Made by a program: the position numbers and the translations under genes
The notes under the pieces: generated by a model
What the model was told of the DNA's origin: nothing
Seen by the model: only the letters and a program-made list of their open reading frames with translations
Databases searched by the model: none
In this document: positions 7,278 through 13,726 of the stretch, piece by piece
How positions within the stretch are numbered: the stretch's first letter is position 1
Layout: each line of letters begins with the position of its first letter
Assembly: GCA_007121975.1 (NCBI GenBank)
Contig: SKJO01000487.1
Location: 1-15,686 of the forward strand
Reading direction: 5' to 3'
DNA length: 15,686 nt
Source: Nitriliruptoraceae bacterium
GTDB lineage: Bacteria > Actinomycetota > Nitriliruptoria > Nitriliruptorales > Nitriliruptoraceae

Positions 7278-7303
7278 CGTCGGTGGCGCCGACCCCACCG
7301 ACG
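7278..7303 (-). promoter_or_regulatory. Hairpin in the phoU leader
   Basis: CGTCGGTGG at 7278-7286 pairs perfectly with CCACCGACG at 7295-7303 around an 8-base spacer. In the minus-strand RNA the stem ends four bases before the AAAGGG ribosome binding site (7274-7269), 18 bases from the phoU ATG. It could modulate translation initiation or be an operator. There is no U-tract. Confidence 0.45.
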
Positions 7304-7379
7304 TGACGGGCGACGGGGCGGGCGGCGTGCCCGGTACCGGCCGTTGGCAACCGTGCCCTGCGTTCCGCGGGATGTCCAC

Positions 7380-7389
7380 AGTGTAGTGT
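7380..7389. promoter_or_regulatory. Overlapping divergent -10 hexamers for phoU (minus) and the hydrolase gene (plus)
   Basis: The ten bases AGTGTAGTGT contain TAGTGT on plus (7384-7389) and TACACT on minus (7385 to 7380). Both fit the TANNNT -10 consensus and they share the TA step at 7384-7385. The plus start point would be about 37 bases before the GTG at 7433; the minus one about 114 bases before phoU. No convincing -35 is visible on either side. Confidence 0.4.
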
Positions 7390-7432
7390 CCCCTCCGGTC
7401 CGTAACGAACGATGTCCCGAGGAGCGAGCTGG

Positions 7433-8467
7433 GTGAGTGCGCGGCAGCCAGCACGGAGCAACCACGCGCCCGACTCCGCCGGCAGCGGCCCGCCGTGGCC
7501 GGGCGATCGTGGCGGGCACCTGTGGGACAAGGACCGTGAGGTCATCACCGAGGACGGCGCCCGGATCCGCTACGTGCTGCTCGGCGACGACGACGCGACA
7601 CATGAGGCACCCCCCGTGGTGCTGTGCGCCGGGTTCATGTGCCCAGACAACTTCTGGGTCCACCTCGGACCGTCGCCCGCCCGCCGCCACCGGGTGGTGG
7701 TGCTCAACTACCGCGGGGTCGGCGCCTCGACCGATCCACGCCCGCCCGGCTACCGCGGGATCAACCTGCGTGCCGAGGACTACACCATCCCTCGGATCGC
7801 CGGCGACGTCGCCGCCGTCCTGGATGCCGAGGGGCTCTCCGGCGCCCTGGCCCTGGGCCATTCGATGGGCGTCGAGGTGGCGCTGCAGCTGTGGCGCGAC
7901 CGGCCCGACCTGGTCGCCGCGCTGTCGCTGGTCGCGGGACCCTACCGCTCACCGATGCACACCTTCTACGGCTCGGACCTGGGCAACGCGCTGTTCCCGG
8001 TGGTGCGCTACGGACTGCCGCTGGTGCCGCGGCCGGTGCAGTGGCAGGCCCGCAAGGCGCTGCTGCTGCCGGTCACGATCCCGGTGGCCCGGGCCATCCG
8101 GGCGCTGGGCCCGCACACCCCCGAGGAGCACATGCGCCGCTACCGCGAGCACTTCGCGCAGGTGGACCCGATGGTGGCGCTGCGCACCGCGCAGGGGATG
8201 CACGAGTTCGACGCCGGCGGGTGGCTCGGGCAGATCGACGTCCCGACCCAGATCGTGGTCGGCACCCACGACGCCTGGTGCCCGCCGAGTGTGGGCGAAG
8301 CCCTGCGCGACGCCATCCCCGATGCGCGGCTGCTGGTGCTCGAGGGGGCCAGCCATGCCGCACCGATCGAGTTCCCCGCCCGGATCGTGCACCACCTCGA
8401 CGAGTTGCTCGTGGATCGCTTCGCACTGCCGCCGCTCACCAGCCGGCGGCAGCGATCGGCTCAGTAG
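7433..8467 (+). CDS. Alpha/beta hydrolase fold protein
   Basis: Alpha/beta hydrolase, 344 residues from GTG 7433. The nucleophile elbow GHSMG places the serine at residue 144; the acid D280 is in GTHDAW and the histidine H308 in EGASHA, in canonical order and spacing. AGFMCPDNFW (about 66-75) is the oxyanion-hole region after strand 3, and LNYRGVGAS (91-99) is a typical following strand. A cap region of about 80 residues between core halves determines substrate, which cannot be read from sequence. GTG 7433 is preferred because GGAG lies eight bases upstream; ATG at 7412, in frame, has no ribosome binding site and would add seven residues. There is no signal peptide. It is a single-gene unit divergent from phoU, and its last 7 bases overlap the convergent glpX. 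Confidence 0.88.
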   Translation: MSARQPARSNHAPDSAGSGPPWPGDRGGHLWDKDREVITEDGARIRYVLLGDDDATHEAPPVVLCAGFMCPDNFWVHLGPSPARRHRVVVLNYRGVGASTDPRPPGYRGINLRAEDYTIPRIAGDVAAVLDAEGLSGALALGHSMGVEVALQLWRDRPDLVAALSLVAGPYRSPMHTFYGSDLGNALFPVVRYGLPLVPRPVQWQARKALLLPVTIPVARAIRALGPHTPEEHMRRYREHFAQVDPMVALRTAQGMHEFDAGGWLGQIDVPTQIVVGTHDAWCPPSVGEALRDAIPDARLLVLEGASHAAPIEFPARIVHHLDELLVDRFALPPLTSRRQRSAQ

Positions 8468-9471
8468 CGCACCGAGGCGTACTCGCGCAGCTTGGCGGTG
8501 CGGTGCCGGGCGCGGATGCTGCGCACGGTGCCCGACTTGGCCCGCATCACCAGCGAGTCGGTCGTCGCGCCGAGCCGGTCGAAGGTCACCCCCCGCAGCA
8601 ACTGGCCGCCGGTGATGCCGGTGCAGGCGATGAAGCTGTCCTCGGCCCGGACCAGGTCGTGCTCGTCGAGCACGACCTCGACGTCGTAGCCCGCGTCGAG
8701 CGCTGCCTGGCGCTCGTGATCGTCCCGCGGCCACAGCCGCCCGAGCAGCCGGCCACCCAGCGCCTTGACCGCGCAGGCCGACGCCACGCCCTCGGGGGTG
8801 CCACCCACGCCGTAGAGCACGTCGACCTGGGGCCGCTCGTCCCAGGCGGCGAGCATCGCCGCGGCCACATCGCCGTCGGTGATCAGGTTCAGGCGCGCAC
8901 CGAGCTCGCGGATGCGTCGCTTGGCGTCGTCGTGGCGCTCACGATCGAGCATCACCACGGTCAGTTCACGGACCTTGCGTCCCATCGCGCCAGCGACGGC
9001 ACGCAGGTTGTCCTCCAGGGGTTGGTCGAGATCGATGACCTCCGCCCCCTCGGCGCCGACCACGAGCTTCTCCATGTAGACACACGGACCGGGGTCGAAC
9101 ATGGTGCCCGCCGGGGCCGCGGCGAACACCGCCAGTGAACCGGGCCGACCCTCGGCCAGCAGCCGCGTGCCCTCGACCGGGTCCACGGCGATGTCGACCT
9201 GCGGCGGCCGACCGGTACCGACCCGCTCGCCGTTGTAGAGCATCGGGGCCTCGTCCTTCTCGCCCTCCCCGATCACCACGGTGCCGTCCATCTCCACCGT
9301 GTCGAGCACCTGGCGCATGGCATCCACCGCCGCCTGGTCCCCGGACTCCTTGTCGCCGCGCCCCTGCCAGCGGGCGGCCGCCATGGCCGCCGCTTCGGTG
9401 ACCCGGACGACCTCCAGCGCGAGGTTGCGATCGGGACGCTCGGGATTGCGCGCGGGAACCTCGGAAGTCAC
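8461..9471 (-). CDS. glpX: Fructose-1,6-bisphosphatase, class II
   Basis: Metal-dependent hydrolysis of fructose 1,6-bisphosphate to fructose 6-phosphate, the committed gluconeogenic step; cytoplasmic. 336 residues, normal for GlpX. Family motifs: DRNLALEVVRVTEAAA near the N-terminus (14-29), IGEGEKDEAPML (68-79), metal-site DPVEGT (97-102), ITDGDV (197-202), GVGGTPEGV (221-229), TGITGG (284-289) and TTDSLVMR (303-310). GTG 9471 is the start; the next ATG (codon 30) would remove the conserved first helix. It follows the crotonase gene after 126 bases and has its own candidate -10 (TAGGCT at 9505 to 9500). Its stop overlaps the stop of the convergent hydrolase gene by 7 bases. Confidence 0.96.
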   Translation of the reverse strand: MTSEVPARNPERPDRNLALEVVRVTEAAAMAAARWQGRGDKESGDQAAVDAMRQVLDTVEMDGTVVIGEGEKDEAPMLYNGERVGTGRPPQVDIAVDPVEGTRLLAEGRPGSLAVFAAAPAGTMFDPGPCVYMEKLVVGAEGAEVIDLDQPLEDNLRAVAGAMGRKVRELTVVMLDRERHDDAKRRIRELGARLNLITDGDVAAAMLAAWDERPQVDVLYGVGGTPEGVASACAVKALGGRLLGRLWPRDDHERQAALDAGYDVEVVLDEHDLVRAEDSFIACTGITGGQLLRGVTFDRLGATTDSLVMRAKSGTVRSIRARHRTAKLREYASVRY

Positions 9472-9499
9472 GGAGCTGCCTGTTGTCGGGGTGTCGTCG

Positions 9500-9505
9500 A
9501 GCCTA
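9500..9505 (-). promoter_or_regulatory. Candidate -10 element for glpX
   Basis: TAGGCT on the minus strand (9505 to 9500), fitting TANNNT, 28 bases upstream of the glpX GTG. A clear -35 is not seen. The surrounding 9472-9597 gap otherwise holds only a weak 5-bp hairpin near the end of the upstream gene. Confidence 0.35.
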
Positions 9506-9597
9506 GACCCCCGGCCGCAGCCGAACCCAAGCCCCGACCACGTGCGCCCGGGGCAACCGGACCTGAACGACGAGCAGGGCTCGACGACGAGCGGGCC

Positions 9598-10383
9598 TCA
9601 GCGGCGCCGGGGCCGCACGGTGCGCGGCAGATCGGCCGGCTCCTCGCCGGGCAGCCTCCCGGTCTCGGCGTGCACCCGCAGCGCATCGTTCTCGAACGCC
9701 AGCCGATCGCGCACCCCGCCCTGCTCGTTGAACAGCCGCTTGAGCACCCGGACCGTCGCCGCGTCCCGATCCGCCACCGTGGTGAGCCACGCCAGGGCCT
9801 CGTCCCGCGCCTGACCGTCGGCGACCAGGCGCTGGGCGAACCCGGTACGCCACGCCTCCTCGGCCGGGACGTCCCGGCTCGAGAGCACCCAGTCCTTGGC
9901 CGTCGACAGCCCGACCTGCCCGACGGTGCGGGCGACCCCGACCGGCACGCCGTAGATCGCCCCGGGGAAGCGCAGGACCGCCCCCTGGGCGACCACCCGC
10001 AGGTCACAGGCCCCGGCCGCCTCCGCACCCCCGCCAACCGCGTAGCCCTCGACGGCCGCGGCCGTGGGCAGCGGGAACAGCGTGAGCTGCTCGTAGCAGG
10101 CGGTGAACAGCTCCATGCGCCGTCGGCCGCCGTCCGGCGTGCGCTCGCGCACGTCGGCGCCGGCGGAGAAGCTCCCGCCCGATCCGGTCAGCACCAGCCC
10201 GCGCAGGCCGTCGTCGCTCGCCGCTGCCTGCAGCGCATCGAGCAGCGCGGCGAGCAGTCCGGTGTCCATCGCGTTGCGGGCACCGGGCCGCTGCAGGCTG
10301 AGCACCCGCAGCCGCGCGTCGCCGACCGCCACGTCGTCGACGGCCACCGGACCCGGTGTGGCTGCTGCGTCAGGCTCCTGCAC
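9598..10383 (-). CDS. Enoyl-CoA hydratase/isomerase (crotonase) family protein
   Basis: 261 residues, typical crotonase length. The N-terminal motif LQRPGARNAMD (30-40) and the oxyanion-hole segments FSAGADV (72-78) and GYAVGGGAEAAGACD (113-127) are conserved and would bind an acyl-CoA thioester. The first catalytic glutamate is present (E121). The segment that normally reads PE(I/V) after the second beta turn reads FPGAIYG (139-145), so the second glutamate of true hydratases is absent. It may therefore be an isomerase, a lyase or a CoA-ester hydrolase rather than a hydratase. GTG 10383 is supported by GGGAGG six bases upstream. It is divergent from the SirB1-like gene across 57 bases. Confidence 0.9.
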   Translation of the reverse strand: MQEPDAAATPGPVAVDDVAVGDARLRVLSLQRPGARNAMDTGLLAALLDALQAAASDDGLRGLVLTGSGGSFSAGADVRERTPDGGRRRMELFTACYEQLTLFPLPTAAAVEGYAVGGGAEAAGACDLRVVAQGAVLRFPGAIYGVPVGVARTVGQVGLSTAKDWVLSSRDVPAEEAWRTGFAQRLVADGQARDEALAWLTTVADRDAATVRVLKRLFNEQGGVRDRLAFENDALRVHAETGRLPGEEPADLPRTVRPRRR

Positions 10384-10408
10384 GATGTTCCTCCCGGCCT
10401 GGCGCCGG

Positions 10409-10414
10409 AGGCTA
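10409..10414 (-). promoter_or_regulatory. Candidate -10 element for the crotonase gene
   Basis: TAGCCT on the minus strand (10414 to 10409). It predicts a short leader of about 18 bases containing the GGGAGG ribosome binding site. An identical hexamer on the plus strand, 11 bases away, faces the opposite gene. Confidence 0.4.
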
Positions 10415-10425
10415 CTGGCCGCCGG

Positions 10426-10431
10426 TAGCCT
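10426..10431 (+). promoter_or_regulatory. Candidate -10 element for the SirB1-like gene
   Basis: TAGCCT on the plus strand, nine bases before the ATG at 10441. No Shine-Dalgarno is present between them, so a leaderless or near-leaderless transcript is likely. Confidence 0.4.
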
Positions 10432-10440
10432 GCCGCGACC

Positions 10441-11262
10441 ATGAGCGACACCACCCGCCGTCGGCTCGCGCAGCTGGTCCGCCGCCCCGACGCCGACCTG
10501 GCTGAGGCCGCCCTGCTGGTCTGCGCCGAGGCCGAACCCGACCTCGACCTCGAGGTGGCGCTGCTGCGCGTGGATGCCCTGGCCGATGCCCTGCGGTCCC
10601 GCGGCTTCCGACCCGACCCGCCCGAGCAGGCCGCCCGGGGCCTCGCCGACCACCTCGCCGGAGAGCTCGGGTTCCGGGGGGACGTCACCAGCTACCACGA
10701 TCCCGACAACAGCCTGCTGACCCGTGTCCTGCAACGTCGTCGGGGCCTGCCGATCACCCTGTCGATCCTCTACACCGCCGTCGGGCGTCGGCTGAAGGTG
10801 CCGGCGTTCCCGATCGCGCTTCCCGGCCACGTCGTGACCGGCGTGAGCGCCCCGGGCGTACCGGTGGTGCTCGACCCGTTCCATGCCGGCCGCCTGCTCG
10901 ACGAACCGGCGCTGGCCGAGCGCGTGGCGACCACGACCGGAGGCCGACACCGCTTCCATCGGGCCATGCTGCGCCCCGCACCGGCCGGCCAGATCGTGCG
11001 CCGGCTGCTGACCAACCTGGTCCGCGACCTCGGCACCGCCGGACGCCACCTCGACGCGTGCTGGGCCAGCGAACTGCGCCTGACCCTGCCCGACCGGGAC
11101 CCCCACGACCACCGAGTGCACGGCGAGGTGCTGGTGCGTGCCGGCCGGTTCGACGCGGCTGCCCGCGCCTTCGAGACCTACCTCGAGCAGGCCGACCCCG
11201 ACGAAACGGACCGGACCGAGGTCCGCCGCCGCGTGCTGGCGGCCCGAGCCAGGATGAACTGA
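10441..11262 (+). CDS. SirB1/YchA-like transglutaminase-core protein
   Basis: 273 residues, cytoplasmic. The N-terminal two thirds match the SirB1_N (Transglut_core2) family: SYHDPDNSLL (84-93), RRRGLPITLSILY (99-111), LPGH (127-130) and LDPFHAG (144-150). The C-terminal third (about 182-270) is helical and TPR-like, including AGRFDAAARAFETYL (234-248). H130 and D145 correspond to the His and Asp of a transglutaminase triad, but the nucleophilic cysteine position appears to be Ser/Thr, as in other members. Function in this family is not settled. ATG 10441 is the first start; there is no ribosome binding site but a -10-like hexamer lies just upstream. It is convergent with the cupredoxin gene, with 16 bases between the stops. 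Confidence 0.88.
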   Translation: MSDTTRRRLAQLVRRPDADLAEAALLVCAEAEPDLDLEVALLRVDALADALRSRGFRPDPPEQAARGLADHLAGELGFRGDVTSYHDPDNSLLTRVLQRRRGLPITLSILYTAVGRRLKVPAFPIALPGHVVTGVSAPGVPVVLDPFHAGRLLDEPALAERVATTTGGRHRFHRAMLRPAPAGQIVRRLLTNLVRDLGTAGRHLDACWASELRLTLPDRDPHDHRVHGEVLVRAGRFDAAARAFETYLEQADPDETDRTEVRRRVLAARARMN

Positions 11263-11278
11263 TCCCGCCGGCGCGACC

Positions 11279-11692
11279 TCAGGACGCGGGGTCGACCGTC
11301 AACGTGCCACGCATCGTGCGTTCGTGCCCCGGGACCGTGCACACGTAGGTGTAGCTGCCCGGCTCCAGGGTCACGGTGCCCACGTCGCTGCGACCCGGCG
11401 AGCACACCGCGACCTCGTCCCCGGTCTCCTCGATCACCAGGTTGTGGTTGACCGCGTCCTCACACACCAGGGCGATGGAGATCTCGCCCTCGGTGGCGCG
11501 CAGTTCCTCGACGTCCCACTGCAGGTTGTCACGCCCGACCACCACCAGGTCCGCGCCCGCGACCTCTTCGGGGGAGACGCTGGGTCCGGGGTCGCCGGCG
11601 CAGGCAGCCAACAGCCAGGTGGCGAGCAGCACCGCGACCATCCCACGCTGAGCGCCCCGCGACCGGCGCAGCACGCGGAAAACAGCAACCAT
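11279..11692 (-). CDS. Cupredoxin-like lipoprotein (type 1 copper protein)
   Basis: 137 residues. The N-terminus carries arginines, a hydrophobic segment (about 18-30) and a lipobox LAAC with C31 as the lipidated residue, so the mature protein should be anchored on the outer face of the membrane. The C-terminal region (about 48-134) is a cupredoxin beta sandwich with all four type 1 copper ligands visible: H83 in VNHNLV, then C118, H123 and M127 in CTVPGHERTM. Two further cysteines (C77, C97) may form a disulfide. It is probably an electron carrier; its partner is not in the window. ATG 11692 has GAGG six bases upstream, which rules out the longer open frame. It is divergent from the carboxylase gene. 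Confidence 0.88.
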   Translation of the reverse strand: MVAVFRVLRRSRGAQRGMVAVLLATWLLAACAGDPGPSVSPEEVAGADLVVVGRDNLQWDVEELRATEGEISIALVCEDAVNHNLVIEETGDEVAVCSPGRSDVGTVTLEPGSYTYVCTVPGHERTMRGTLTVDPAS

Positions 11693-11814
11693 GACACACC
11701 TCGGGGCCGGACCCAACAGTGTGCCCTGCCGGGTAGGAGGTACGCCAACCCGGCCGCGACGGTGCGGCGGCGTGCGCCCGGTGCGCCGACTGCGGCCGCG
11801 GGCGGGGCGATCAC

Positions 11815-11820
11815 TAGGCT
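11815..11820 (+). promoter_or_regulatory. Candidate -10 element for the carboxylase gene
   Basis: TAGGCT, fitting TANNNT, 39 bases upstream of the GTG at 11860. The remainder of the 11693-11859 gap holds a 7-bp inverted repeat (GCCGGGT at 11728-11734, ACCCGGC at 11748-11754). I see no clear promoter for the divergent cupredoxin gene. Confidence 0.38.
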
Positions 11821-11859
11821 TCCCCCACGTCCACCGCCCCAACCAGCGAGGTTACCGTC

Positions 11860-13671
11860 GTGTTCGAGGCCGTGCTCATCGCCAACCGCGGCGAGATCGC
11901 CATCCGCGTCGCCCGTGCCTGCCGGGAACTCGGCGTGCGAAGCGTCGCCGTGTACTCCGAGGTCGACCGCGACGCGCTGCACGTCCGGCACGCTGACGAG
12001 GCCTACCTGCTCGGTCCGGCCTCGCCGGCCGAGTCCTACCTGCACATCGAGCGGATCCTCGCGGTCGCCGAGCAGGCCGGCGTGCAGGCCGTGCACCCTG
12101 GCTACGGGTTCCTGTCCGAGAACGCCCACTTCGCCCAGGCCGTGGCCGACGCGGGGCTGGTGTTCGTCGGCCCGCCGCCCGAGGCGATCGCCCGCATGGG
12201 CGACAAGCTCTCCGCCCGGGAGGTCGCGCTGGCCGCCGGGGTCCCGGTCGTGCCCGGCACGCTCGAGCCCACCGAGGACGCCGAGGTGGCGATCGCATTC
12301 GGCGACGAGTACGGCTACCCGGTCGCGGTCAAGGCCATGTTCGGTGGCGGCGGGCGGGGCATGAAGGTCGTGCGCGACGCCAAGGGCATGCGCGAGGCCC
12401 TCGAAGCGGCACAGCGCGAGGCCAAGACGGCGTTCGGGCGGGGCGAGTGCTACCTCGAGCGCTACCTCGAACGTCCCCGCCACGTCGAGATCCAGGTCAT
12501 GGCCGACCTCGACGGCACCGCCGTCTACCTCGGCGAACGCGACTGTTCGCTGCAGCGCCGGCACCAGAAGCTGGTCGAGGAAGCTCCGGCCCCGGGCGTG
12601 AGCCAGGCCCTGCGTGACGCGATGGGCACCGCCGCGGTCAAGGTCGCCCAGGAGATGGGCTACACCAACGCCGGGACCTGCGAGTTCCTGCTCGACGAGG
12701 ACGGCGAGACCTTCTACTTCCTCGAGATGAACACCCGCCTGCAGGTCGAGCACCCGGTCACCGAGATGGTCACCGGCGTCGACCTCGCCCAGACCCAGCT
12801 CAAGGTCGCCGCCGGGGACGGCATGGGCCTGACCCAGGAGGACATCCGGCTCACCGGCCACTCGATCGAGGTCCGGATCAACGCCGAGGAGCCGGCGTTG
12901 GGCTTCGTGCCGACCCCGGGGCCGATCGAACGGCTGGTCCCCCCACTCGGTCCATGGGTACGTCTCGACACCGGCACCGAATCCGGTTCCGAGGTGCCCC
13001 GTGACTATGACTCGATGATCGGCAAGCTGATCGTGTGGGGCGCGGACCGCGACGCCGCCCGTGCCCGCATGTCCCGGGCGCTGGACGAACTGGTCATCGA
13101 GGGCATCCCCACCACCGTGACCTTCCACCGGATGGCCATGAACCACCCGCAGTTCGCGGCCGGTGAGCACTCCACCAACTCCGTGGAGACCGAGTGGGAC
13201 CTGTCGGTGCTCGAACCTCAGATGCCGGCGGCCGGCTCGGACCCGGCAGCGGGTCCGAGCCGTGAGGTCACCGTCGAGGTCGGCGACCGCCGCCTGCAGG
13301 TGCGGGTCTTCGGTGAACTGGCCGTGGGCGGCGGCGGTCCCGCACCCGCAGCCGGCGCGCCGCGACGCAGCCGGGGTGGCGCCACCGGTGGCCGAGCGGT
13401 GACCGCCGCCGCCTCCGAGGATCTCCTCGCCCCGATGCAGGGCACGGTCGTCAAGTACGCCGTCGAGGAGGGCGCCACGGTCGCCGCCGGCGACCTCGTC
13501 GTGGTGCTCGAAGCCATGAAGATGGAGAACAGCATCAGCGCGCACCGCGACGGGGTGGTGACCATCCTGCACTACGCCGCCGGGGACGTGGTCGAGTCCG
13601 GGGCGGTGCTCGCCCACATCGAATCGGCCGGCGAAGCCCTCGACGAAACGCTGCTTGAAGCCGACGCCTGA
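11860..13671 (+). CDS. Acyl-CoA carboxylase alpha subunit (biotin carboxylase fused to biotin carrier domain)
   Basis: 603 residues: biotin carboxylase (about 1-448), a linker rich in Gly, Ala and Pro (about 455-515) and a biotinyl domain (about 520-590). Biotin carboxylase motifs include LIANRGEIAIR (6-16), HPGYGFLSEN (79-88), ATP-grasp loop GGGGRGMK (162-169) and FLEMNTRLQVEHPVTE (287-302). The biotinylation site EAMKM has K554. It carboxylates biotin using ATP and bicarbonate for transfer to acetyl- or propionyl-CoA by a separate beta subunit, which is not in the window. This is the AccA-type alpha subunit of actinobacteria, feeding malonyl-CoA for lipid synthesis or propionyl-CoA breakdown. 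GTG 11860 has GAGG eight bases upstream. Substrate choice cannot be decided from this subunit. Confidence 0.96.
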   Translation: MFEAVLIANRGEIAIRVARACRELGVRSVAVYSEVDRDALHVRHADEAYLLGPASPAESYLHIERILAVAEQAGVQAVHPGYGFLSENAHFAQAVADAGLVFVGPPPEAIARMGDKLSAREVALAAGVPVVPGTLEPTEDAEVAIAFGDEYGYPVAVKAMFGGGGRGMKVVRDAKGMREALEAAQREAKTAFGRGECYLERYLERPRHVEIQVMADLDGTAVYLGERDCSLQRRHQKLVEEAPAPGVSQALRDAMGTAAVKVAQEMGYTNAGTCEFLLDEDGETFYFLEMNTRLQVEHPVTEMVTGVDLAQTQLKVAAGDGMGLTQEDIRLTGHSIEVRINAEEPALGFVPTPGPIERLVPPLGPWVRLDTGTESGSEVPRDYDSMIGKLIVWGADRDAARARMSRALDELVIEGIPTTVTFHRMAMNHPQFAAGEHSTNSVETEWDLSVLEPQMPAAGSDPAAGPSREVTVEVGDRRLQVRVFGELAVGGGGPAPAAGAPRRSRGGATGGRAVTAAASEDLLAPMQGTVVKYAVEEGATVAAGDLVVVLEAMKMENSISAHRDGVVTILHYAAGDVVESGAVLAHIESAGEALDETLLEADA

Positions 13672-13685
13672 TCCCCCTGCCAGGC

Positions 13686-13726
13686 GCCCGTGGCCGCGGG
13701 TCGGGCCCGTGGCCGCGGGTCGGGCC
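13686..13726. repeat. Tandem 19-bp repeat between convergent genes
   Basis: The 19-base unit GCCCGTGGCCGCGGGTCGG occurs at 13686-13704 and again, identically, at 13705-13723, followed by GCC of a third copy. It fills almost the whole gap between the carboxylase stop and the LpdA-like gene stop. Confidence 0.85.
13692..13714 (+). terminator. Candidate terminator hairpin after the carboxylase gene
   Basis: GGCCGCGGG (13692-13700) and CCCGTGGCC (13706-13714) form a 9-bp stem with one G-U pair and a five-base loop. It spans the junction of the two tandem repeat units, 21 bases after the stop. No U-tract follows, so it would be a GC-rich actinobacterial-type stem. On the opposite strand the G-U pair becomes an A-C mismatch, so it suits the plus-strand gene better. 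Confidence 0.4.

Noticed and set aside
7331..7340. CCGGTACCGG palindrome upstream of phoU
   Set aside because: A 10-base palindrome built from common GC-rich words, with no second copy to suggest a regulator site.
7412..7432. ATG at 7412 as the hydrolase start
   Set aside because: No ribosome binding site upstream, and GGAG is optimally placed for the in-frame GTG at 7433.
7624..9138. A 504-codon plus-strand frame spanning the hydrolase and glpX
   Set aside because: It is out of frame with the hydrolase and antisense to glpX, rich in Arg/Pro/Gly/Ala, and has no motif.
9579..9592. GCTCG-ACGA-CGAGC hairpin just after the crotonase stop
   Set aside because: Only five base pairs and no T-tract; expected by chance in DNA of this composition.
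11728..11754. 7-bp inverted repeat between the cupredoxin and carboxylase genes
   Set aside because: A 13-base spacer and GC-only arms make it a weak operator candidate; mentioned only in the promoter entry.
11434..13617. A 727-codon open frame on the minus strand opposite the carboxylase gene
   Set aside because: It is antisense to a certain biotin carboxylase/BCCP gene, shows no domain motif, and runs out of frame into the cupredoxin gene.
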